Assembly: GCA_023461115.1 (NCBI GenBank)
Contig: JAEWOA010000311.1
Coordinates: 1-11,468 of the forward strand
DNA: 11,468 nucleotides
Reading direction: 5' to 3'
Source of the DNA: Actinomycetes bacterium
Lineage (GTDB): Bacteria > Actinomycetota > Actinomycetes > Actinomycetales > Cellulomonadaceae
Shown: positions 6,445-11,468 of the stretch, one piece after another
Numbering within the stretch: the stretch's first letter is position 1
Layout of the letters: each line of letters starts with the position of its first letter
Made by a program: the position numbers and the translations under genes
Notes under the pieces: model-generated
What the model was told of the DNA's origin: nothing
What the model saw: only the letters and a program-made list of their open reading frames with translations
Databases searched by the model: none

Positions 6445-7371
6445 ATGGCACGGGACGACGTCGTCCTCGTCGGGGTGGACGGTTCCGCGGCGAGCCTCTA
6501 CGCACTGGACTGGGCCGCGGCCGAGGCCGCTGTGCGCGGGTGGGGCCTGCGGCTCGTGTGCTCCTACGCGCTGCCGTCGTTCGCCGCGGCGTCGCTGGAC
6601 GGCGGCTACGCCGCGCTCGACGACACCGCGATCCAGGAGGGCGCCACGGCGGTGCTCGCCGAGGCCACCGCGCGCGTCGCCCAACGCGGTGTCCCCGTCA
6701 CGGCCAAGGTCCACACGGGCGACGCGGCCGGCATCCTCGTCGAGCTGTCCAAGGAGGCGCGCCTGGCGGTCGTCGGCACGCGCGGTCGCGGCGGGTTCGC
6801 GGACCGGCTGCTCGGGACCGTCTCGTCGGCGCTCCCCGCGCACGCGCACTGCCCGACCGTCGTGGTGCCCCTGCGCGACGAGGCGGGGCACGCGCTGCCC
6901 GACGACGGCGAGATCCCCGCGGTGCGGCCGGTGCGGCGCATCGTCGTCGGCGTCGACGGCTCGGCGCAGGCCGAGCGCGCGCTGCGGCACGCGATCAGCG
7001 AGGCCGAGGTGTGGGGCGCGAGCCTGACCGCGGTCGCGGGCGTTCCGGTCGGCTCGATGACGGGGGTGCTCGCGTGGCTGCCCGCCACGGTCGACCACGA
7101 GCAGGTGCTCAACGACATGACCGAGGGCCTGAACGTCGTCGTGGACCGCGCGCTCGAGGGGCGCGAGCTCGCGGTGCGGCGCTTCGCGCTCGACGGCACC
7201 GGCGCCGAGTTGCTCACCGAGTTCTCGGCCGCCACCGACCTGGTGGTCGTCGGGTCGCGCGGGCGCGGCGGGTTCACGGGGCTGCTGCTGGGCTCGACGA
7301 GCCAGGCGGTCCTGCACCACGCCGAGTGCCCGGTGATGGTCGTGACGAACCGCTGCGACGACGTGCTGTGA
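6445..7371 (+). CDS. Universal stress protein with two tandem UspA domains
   Basis: The protein has 308 residues from ATG 6445, chosen because GAGGAGG (6432-6438) sits six bases upstream. An in-frame TTG at 6424 would place that ribosome site inside the gene. Domain 1 spans about residues 4-143 and domain 2 about 163-302. Each begins with the strand VVLVGVDGS or IVVGVDGS, and each keeps the ATP-binding motif G-2X-G-9X-G-(S/T): G111/G114/G124-T125 in the first, G270/G273/G283-S284 in the second. Both halves should therefore bind ATP. Tandem Usp proteins are abundant in actinobacteria and are linked to hypoxia, starvation and redox stress. I found no DosR-like box upstream. TTGACG at 6402-6407 has no usable -10. 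The 3' end lies three bases from the stop of the convergent Lrp gene, leaving no room for a dedicated terminator. Confidence 0.92.
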   Translation: MARDDVVLVGVDGSAASLYALDWAAAEAAVRGWGLRLVCSYALPSFAAASLDGGYAALDDTAIQEGATAVLAEATARVAQRGVPVTAKVHTGDAAGILVELSKEARLAVVGTRGRGGFADRLLGTVSSALPAHAHCPTVVVPLRDEAGHALPDDGEIPAVRPVRRIVVGVDGSAQAERALRHAISEAEVWGASLTAVAGVPVGSMTGVLAWLPATVDHEQVLNDMTEGLNVVVDRALEGRELAVRRFALDGTGAELLTEFSAATDLVVVGSRGRGGFTGLLLGSTSQAVLHHAECPVMVVTNRCDDVL

Positions 7372-7374
7372 CGC

Positions 7375-7830
7375 CTACGGCGTGACGTCGGGCCGGCGCA
7401 CCAGCGCCGACAGCACCACCGTGGAACGCGTGCGGGACACGAAGGGCTCCGCCGCCAACCGCTCCACCACCTGCTCCAGGTGCCGCATGTCCCGTGCGCG
7501 CACCTGCACGACGAGGTCGACGTCGCCCGTCACCGTCGACGCGGCGACCACCTCGGGGTAGGTCTCGACCGCGGCCTGCATGGTCGCGGGGCTCGTCGAG
7601 CCGTGGCAGAACAGCTCGACGAAGGCCTCGGTCTGCCACCCGAGCGCGGCCGGGTCCAGCCGCACGGTGAAGCCGCGGATGACCCCGCGGTCGCGCATGC
7701 GGTCCACGCGCCGCTTCACGGCGGGCGCCGAGAGGGACACCTCCTGCCCGATCTCGGCGTAGGTCGAGCGCGCGTCGACACTCAACGCCCGCAGGATCGC
7801 GGAGTCCAACGGGTCCAGCGGATCGGCCAT
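7375..7830 (-). CDS. Lrp/AsnC-family transcriptional regulator
   Basis: Lrp/AsnC proteins bind DNA through an N-terminal helix-turn-helix and sense amino acids through a C-terminal RAM domain. From ATG 7830 the protein has 151 residues. LDPLDSAILRALSVDARSTY (5-24) opens the winged helix, with the recognition helix around SAPAVKRRVDRMRDRGVI (34-51). The RAM domain (about 65-145) contains the ligand-loop motif TVTGDVDLVVQV. An upstream in-frame GTG at 7851 would add seven residues. I prefer the ATG because the conserved LDxxDxxIL block normally starts within a few residues of the N-terminus and AGGG lies upstream. In M. tuberculosis an AsnC regulator sits next to rocD and a dimethylargininase-like gene. 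Here the same partners lie about 1.3 kb away, beyond one gene, so control of arginine/ornithine breakdown is a reasonable inference. Confidence 0.92.
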   Translation of the reverse strand: MADPLDPLDSAILRALSVDARSTYAEIGQEVSLSAPAVKRRVDRMRDRGVIRGFTVRLDPAALGWQTEAFVELFCHGSTSPATMQAAVETYPEVVAASTVTGDVDLVVQVRARDMRHLEQVVERLAAEPFVSRTRSTVVLSALVRRPDVTP

Positions 7831-7939
7831 TTGCTCATCATCCCTGGTCACCCCACCCAGCGTGCGGATTCAACCGCCCGGGTGAAGCATGTGGGGTGCC
7901 GCAGGCGAACATGAGTGCCCTCAAGACTGCGTTCGTCCC

Positions 7940-7967
7940 TCAAGAACTCGGACGGATCTGCCGATAA
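7940..7967 (+). promoter_or_regulatory. Flagellar-type (FliA/sigma-28) promoter motif before the CAP-domain gene
   Basis: TCAAGAAC (7940-7947), 12 bases, then GCCGATAA (7960-7967). The -10 half is identical to the enterobacterial FliA consensus (TAAAGTTT-N11-GCCGATAA). The -35 half keeps the T-AA core, and TCAA resembles the form reported for actinobacterial flagellar promoters as I recall it. A start near 7975 would give a 55-nt leader. The exact octamer and correct orientation make chance less likely, but no flagellar gene is in view. Confidence 0.6.
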
Positions 7968-8028
7968 GAGAAGTAGCCCCCTCTATCGGCTTCATCCGGG
8001 AGGCCCCGGGGGCGACAAGGAGCCCACC

Positions 8029-9120
8029 ATGTCCAGGTCTATTCGTCATGCCCAAAATCAGGTCGAATCAACCGAGACGACCGCCCGTGTCACCGGCCCT
8101 GGCCGTGCGGCGCGCGTGGTTGCGGCCACTGCCCTCGTGGCGATCGTCGCGGCCGCGACCGGCGGTTCGGCGCTCCACAACGGCGCCGCCCAGGAGGCTC
8201 TGGAGCAGGCGCGCGGACGCGTCGACCAGCAGCTGACCGCCGACCTCGCGGCGCAGGAGCAGGTCGTGTTCGACACGCAGCGGGCGGCGCTCGCCACCGC
8301 TCTGGCGGCCCGTGACGCGCAGCGCGCGGAGGTCGTCGAGGCCGTGCGCGCCGCGGTGGCCACGCTGGCCGCCTCCCCGAACGCGGACGCGGCCCACCGG
8401 GCCGCTCTGCAGCACGCCATCGACGCGGCGCAGGCCGCGACCGCATCGGGCGCCGTCAGCCTCGCCACGATGCAGGCCGCGGTCGCCGCGCTCGATGGCC
8501 CCGCCACCTCGGTGACGGTCTCGCAGGCCGCGTGGGTCCAGGCGGAGCAGGCCAAGGAGCTCGCTGCCGCGAAGGCCGCGGCGACCAAGGCCGCTGCCGC
8601 GAAGGCCGCAGCCTCGAAGGCCACCGCGTCGACCGCCAAGAAGGCGGCCAAGACCAGCACGAAGGCGGCCACCACGAAGGCGACCGCCAAGAAGGCGACC
8701 ACCAAGAAGGCGACCACCAAGAGCACGGGCAAGGCGGCGGCCAAGGTCAACGGCGTCCCCAAGGGCGGCCTGGTCTGCAAGGGCACCGGCGGCTCCCCGG
8801 CCTCCGAGTCCAGCTACGCCTCGCTCGGCGCGGCGATCAACGCCTACCGCGCGAGCATCGGCCTCCCGCAGCTCAAGGTCGTGCGGTCCGCCGGCCTCGT
8901 GGGCCACGCGAAGACGATGGGCGTGACCGGCGGCATCTGGCACTCCGGCGCCGACAACATCGTCGGCTGCGTGAGCAACGGCTCGAACGCCTCGCTGGTC
9001 AAGGCGTGGTCGAAGTCCGCGTCGCACGACAAGCAGATGCGCCGCACCGACGTGTCCCGCATGGAGGTCGGCGGCGCGCTCGAGAACGGCTGGCTCTTCG
9101 GAGCGGTGCTCTTCCGCTGA
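8029..9120 (+). CDS. Membrane-anchored or secreted CAP (SCP/PR1)-domain protein with Lys/Ala-rich stalk
   Basis: The start at ATG 8029 is set by AAGGAG at 8017-8022. Earlier in-frame codons lack a ribosome site and would overlap the promoter motif. The protein has 363 residues. Residues 1-27 are polar and basic, and 28-47 are hydrophobic, forming an uncleaved anchor or a signal peptide. Residues 48-175 are Ala-rich and probably helical. Residues 175-239 are an extreme Lys/Ala/Thr tract (KAAATKAAAAKAAASK and later KKATTKKATTK), resembling the tails of histone H1 or mycobacterial HupB. Residues 261-363 form a CAP domain with His305 (GIWHSGADNI), His333 (SASHDKQM) and a closing FGAVLFR strand. 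Asp309 replaces the usual Glu of the cavity motif. Cys250 and Cys314 may be disulfide-linked. CAP domains are extracellular with varied roles. The basic stalk may bind anionic wall polymers (inference). Confidence 0.85.
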   Translation: MSRSIRHAQNQVESTETTARVTGPGRAARVVAATALVAIVAAATGGSALHNGAAQEALEQARGRVDQQLTADLAAQEQVVFDTQRAALATALAARDAQRAEVVEAVRAAVATLAASPNADAAHRAALQHAIDAAQAATASGAVSLATMQAAVAALDGPATSVTVSQAAWVQAEQAKELAAAKAAATKAAAAKAAASKATASTAKKAAKTSTKAATTKATAKKATTKKATTKSTGKAAAKVNGVPKGGLVCKGTGGSPASESSYASLGAAINAYRASIGLPQLKVVRSAGLVGHAKTMGVTGGIWHSGADNIVGCVSNGSNASLVKAWSKSASHDKQMRRTDVSRMEVGGALENGWLFGAVLFR

Positions 9121-9128
9121 TCCAGCTC

Positions 9129-9154
9129 GGGTCAGGTTCCGGAAGACCTGACCC
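9129..9154. terminator. Hairpin between the convergent CAP-domain and rocD genes
   Basis: A 9-bp perfect stem (GGGTCAGGT 9129-9137, ACCTGACCC 9146-9154) has an 8-base loop. It lies 8 bases after the CAP-gene stop and 16 bases beyond the rocD stop on the other strand. It has no T-tract. The placement suggests a bidirectional terminator. Confidence 0.65.
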
Positions 9155-9170
9155 TCTCCCTGCGGTGACG

Positions 9171-10379
9171 TTAGGGAAGCGACTCGCCCAGCGCGTCGGC
9201 CACTCGGTCGAGAGCGAGGGCGAGTTCGTCTGCCCGGATGGTGAGCGGGGGCGCCAGGCGCAGCGTGCGGCCGTGGGTGTCCTTGGCCAGGACACCGTGG
9301 CGTAGCAGCGCCTCGCACGCGGCGCGGCCGGTGCCGGACGCGACGTCGAGCCCCGCCCACAGGCCCGCTCGTCGGTACGTGGTCAACAGGCCGGCGCCGA
9401 CGAGGTCGTCGAGCCGTCTGCCCAGCTGCTCGCCGCGGACCCGCGCCGCGTCCTGGAGGTCGCCGGGCGCCAGCAGCTCGACGACCGCGAGGCCGACCGC
9501 GCACGCCAACGGGTTGCCACCGAACGTCGAGCCGTGCGTCCCCGGGGTGAGCACGCCGAGCACGTCGTCGCGGCCCACGACGGCGGAGACGGGCACGATC
9601 CCGCCGCCGAGCGCCTTGCCGAGCGTGACGAGGTCCGGGCGCACGCCCCAGCGCTCGGCCGCGAGTGTGTGGCCGGTGCGGCCCAGGCCGGACTGCACCT
9701 CGTCGAGGATCAGCAGCACGTCGTCGCCGCACAGCGCGCGGACGCCGGGCAGGTAGTCGTCGGGCGGGATGACGACGCCGTGCTCGCCCTGGATGGGCTC
9801 GAGCAGGACGGCGACCGTCGTCTCGTCGAGCGCGGCCGCGAGGGCCGCGAGGTCGCCGAACGGGACGAGCCGGAAGCCGGGCGTGAACGGGCCGAAGCCG
9901 TCGCGCGCGTCCGGGTCGTCGGAGAACGAGACGATCGTGGTGGTGCGGCCGTGGAAGTTGCCGGCCGCCACGACGATCGTCGGCTGGGCGATCCCGCGTT
10001 CGTGGCCCCACTTGCGCGCGGCCTTGATGGCGGTCTCGACGGCCTCGGCGCCGGTGTTCATAGGCAGCACGAGCGCGCGCTCGGGCTCGCCCGTGCCGAC
10101 GAGCGGGCCGACCAGGGCGGCCAGCGCCGCGGCGAACGGCTCGAGCAGGTCGTGGCCGAATGCGCGGCTGGTGAGCGTCATGGTGTCGAGCTGCGCGTGC
10201 GCCGCGGCGATCAGCGCCGGGTGGCGGTGGCCGAAGTTGAGCGCCGAGTAGCCCGCGAGCAGGTCGAGGTAGCGGCGGCCCTCGTCGTCAGTGGCCCACA
10301 CGCCCTCGGCCGACGCGAGCGTGACCGGCAGCGGCGCGTAGTTGTGCGCCAGCGTGGAGTGGACGGCGGGCGCGGTCAT
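9171..10379 (-). CDS. rocD: Ornithine aminotransferase (class III PLP aminotransferase)
   Basis: RocD converts ornithine and 2-oxoglutarate to glutamate-5-semialdehyde and glutamate in the cytosol, linking arginine breakdown to proline and glutamate. The 402 residues match the family in length. Visible signatures include YLDLLAGYSALNFGHRHP (37-54), the phosphate-binding MNTGAEAVETAIKAAR (107-122), NFHGRTTT (141-148), EPIQGEHGV (194-202), cofactor-binding Asp226 in LILDEVQSGLGRTG, and Schiff-base Lys255 in TLGKALGGG. HGSTFGGNPLACAV follows, as expected. These motifs fit ornithine aminotransferase better than acetylornithine or GABA aminotransferases, and the neighbour supports this. The start is ATG 10379. 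The upstream gene ends with TGA and one base separates that stop from this ATG, so translation is probably coupled. Confidence 0.92.
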   Translation of the reverse strand: MTAPAVHSTLAHNYAPLPVTLASAEGVWATDDEGRRYLDLLAGYSALNFGHRHPALIAAAHAQLDTMTLTSRAFGHDLLEPFAAALAALVGPLVGTGEPERALVLPMNTGAEAVETAIKAARKWGHERGIAQPTIVVAAGNFHGRTTTIVSFSDDPDARDGFGPFTPGFRLVPFGDLAALAAALDETTVAVLLEPIQGEHGVVIPPDDYLPGVRALCGDDVLLILDEVQSGLGRTGHTLAAERWGVRPDLVTLGKALGGGIVPVSAVVGRDDVLGVLTPGTHGSTFGGNPLACAVGLAVVELLAPGDLQDAARVRGEQLGRRLDDLVGAGLLTTYRRAGLWAGLDVASGTGRAACEALLRHGVLAKDTHGRTLRLAPPLTIRADELALALDRVADALGESLP

Positions 10380-10380
10380 G

Positions 10381-11205
10381 TCAGGCCCGGATCTCGAGCG
10401 TGCAGCACTTGGCGCCGCCGCCGCCCTTGAGCAGTTCGCTCGTGTCCACGGGGATGGGCGTGTAGCCGCGCTCGCGCAGCTCGCCGGCCAGGTGGGTGGC
10501 GCCGGGGGCGACGACGACGTGCTGGCCGTCGGAGACCGCGTTGAGGCCGAGCGCGGCGGCGTCCTCGTCGTCCGCCAGCACGGCGTCCGGGAAGAGCTGC
10601 TCGAGCACCGCGCGCGAGCCCGCCGAGAACGCGGGCGGGAAGTACGCGATCTGCGGGTCCTTGGGGTCGGACGAGAGCACCGCGAGCGCGGTGTCCAGGT
10701 GGTAGTAGCGCGGGTCGACTAGCTGCAGGCTGACGACCGGGCGGCCGAACAGCTCCTGGAGCTCGGCGTGCGCGGCGCGGTCGGTGCGGAATCCGGTGCC
10801 CGCCAGGATCAGGCCGCCGACCACCAGCAGGTCGCCCTCGCCCTCGTTGACCTGCGCGGCGGTGTGCGTGACGTAGCCGTGGTCCGCGAACCACTTCTGG
10901 TACGCGGGGCCCTCGGGCTGGCGCTCGGGGTGGCGGAACTTGGCCGAGTAGACGGTGCCGTCGACGACCGTGGCGCCGTTGGCCGCGTAGACCATGTCCG
11001 GCAGCCCGGGGATGGGGTCGATCGTCTCGACCGTGTTGCCCAGGTCCAGGTAGACGTCCCTCAGGGTCCGCCACTGGCGCACGGCCAGGTCCGCGTCGGT
11101 GTACCGGGTCTTGTCCATCCACGGGTTGATCTCGTAGGAGACGGTGTAGTGGGTGGGCTCGCACATCAGGTAGTGGCGCGGGGAACGGCCGGGCGCGTTG
11201 CTCAT
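10381..11205 (-). CDS. ddaH: Dimethylargininase-like amidinohydrolase; probably an ArgZ-type arginine dihydrolase
   Basis: This 274-residue protein belongs to the guanidino-group-modifying (arginine deiminase/DDAH/amidinotransferase) superfamily and would usually be annotated dimethylargininase. Residues 12-30 (YLMCEPTHYTVSYEINPWM) and the C-terminal GGGGAKCCTL are shared with the cyanobacterial arginine dihydrolase ArgZ/AgrE, which turns arginine into ornithine, two ammonia and CO2. The nucleophile is probably Cys267, with His169 in YYHLDTAL as partner. At MVYAANGA the residue is Asn76. ArgZ has Asn here, whereas arginine deiminases and true DDAH have Asp. Producing ornithine would feed the coupled rocD directly, while DDAH would give citrulline. 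The alignment is from memory, so the specific activity is inference, but the superfamily is secure. The start is ATG 11205 with AAGGAGA five bases upstream. A TAGGCT on the minus strand (11238-11233) may be its -10. Confidence 0.88.
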   Translation of the reverse strand: MSNAPGRSPRHYLMCEPTHYTVSYEINPWMDKTRYTDADLAVRQWRTLRDVYLDLGNTVETIDPIPGLPDMVYAANGATVVDGTVYSAKFRHPERQPEGPAYQKWFADHGYVTHTAAQVNEGEGDLLVVGGLILAGTGFRTDRAAHAELQELFGRPVVSLQLVDPRYYHLDTALAVLSSDPKDPQIAYFPPAFSAGSRAVLEQLFPDAVLADDEDAAALGLNAVSDGQHVVVAPGATHLAGELRERGYTPIPVDTSELLKGGGGAKCCTLEIRA

Positions 11206-11279
11206 GGGTCTCCTTCGGCGTAGGTCGTTCTGAGCCTACGAGTACCCGTGTGCGCAACCGTTCACCAGGGCTTGCGCGC

Positions 11280-11468
11280 CTAGGTGCGGTCTGTTGCGTC
11301 TCGACGTCGAAGCGCGACGATCTGTTGCGCCGTGAGTTGGTCCGCCTCGGCCGCCGCGCGGCGCAGCGCGAGCCGGAGCATGAGCGCGGCGGGCGCCCGC
11401 AACAGCGCCGCGGACACCGCCGGCGGCAGCGGGCCGGCGACGTGGACCACCTCGGCCCACCGCACCGC
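11280..11468 (-). CDS. C-terminal fragment of an unidentified protein, cut by the window edge
   Basis: The minus-strand frame is open from the right edge to a TAG at 11282-11280, giving about 62 residues. It is Ala/Arg/Leu-rich, with a probable amphipathic helix (AALLRAPAALMLRLALRRAA) and then a polar tail ending in RRRDATDRT. A GTG at 11465 is in frame but has no visible ribosome site, so I treat the gene as starting outside the window. It lies 74 bases upstream of the amidinohydrolase gene on the same strand, so it could share its operon or simply precede its promoter. I do not recognise the family. The high GC content makes spurious long frames common, so it may not be a gene. Confidence 0.4.
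   Translation of the reverse strand, partial: AVRWAEVVHVAGPLPPAVSAALLRAPAALMLRLALRRAAAEADQLTAQQIVALRRRDATDRT

Noticed and set aside
7888..7913. CATGT/ACATG inverted repeat between the Lrp and CAP genes, considered as an Lrp site
   Set aside because: Arms of five bases separated by 16 bases are expected by chance, and no second copy was found near rocD.
8068..10011. 647-codon open frame on the minus strand spanning the CAP and rocD genes
   Set aside because: It is an Arg/Gly/Ala-rich shadow of two well-supported genes in other frames, caused by high GC. It has no recognisable domain and no ribosome site.
11289..11328. Repeated TCTGTTGCG (11289-11297, 11320-11328) near the right edge, considered as regulator sites
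   Set aside because: Both copies lie inside the possible coding fragment and are short, and I could not link them to a known consensus.

Overview
The window looks like ordinary chromosome from a very GC-rich actinobacterium. A member of the Cellulomonadaceae, or a close micrococcal relative, is my best guess. Four things point that way: strong G/C bias at third codon positions in every gene, mycobacterial-type SerC and DtxR/IdeR proteins, an LSATG sorting signal of the kind used by actinobacterial sortases, and an actinobacterial c-di-AMP riboswitch in front of a cell-wall hydrolase. I see no mobile element, CRISPR array, tRNA, rRNA or defence system. The species-level placement is inference.

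Layout, left to right. (1) 1-1499 (+): the 3' part of a DUF4012 protein, closed by a short terminator. (2) 1617-2354 (+): a sortase-anchored surface protein. (3) 2456-3601 (-): serC, convergent with the surface protein across a perfect 13-bp inverted repeat. (4) 3703-4383 (+): an iron-dependent DtxR/IdeR repressor, divergent from serC and ended by a long hairpin. (5) 4384-4803: no gene, but a terminator, a sigma-70-type promoter and a ydaO/yuaA c-di-AMP riboswitch for the next gene. (6) 4804-5565 (+): a secreted NlpC/P60 endopeptidase with its own terminator. (7) 5700-6305 (+): an HNH endonuclease-family protein. (8) 6445-7371 (+): a tandem universal stress protein. (9) 7375-7830 (-): an Lrp/AsnC regulator whose 3' end lies three bases from the stress gene. 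(10) 8029-9120 (+): a membrane-anchored or secreted CAP-domain protein with a Lys/Ala-rich stalk, preceded by a flagellar-type (FliA/sigma-28) promoter motif. (11) 9171-10379 and 10381-11205 (-): a coupled operon of ornithine aminotransferase and an arginine-modifying amidinohydrolase. (12) 11280-11468 (-): the C-terminal end of an unidentified gene.

Two themes emerge. The first is the cell surface. A sortase substrate, a c-di-AMP-controlled peptidoglycan hydrolase and a CAP-domain protein with a motility-type promoter suggest envelope remodelling tied to second-messenger and motility signals. The second is arginine catabolism. The protein usually called dimethylargininase carries Asn76 where true DDAH and arginine deiminase enzymes carry an acidic residue, and it is translationally coupled to rocD. 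A route of arginine to ornithine to glutamate semialdehyde therefore fits better than dimethylarginine breakdown. The nearby Lrp/AsnC protein is the natural candidate regulator, since an amidinohydrolase, rocD and an AsnC regulator are also neighbours in Mycobacterium tuberculosis.
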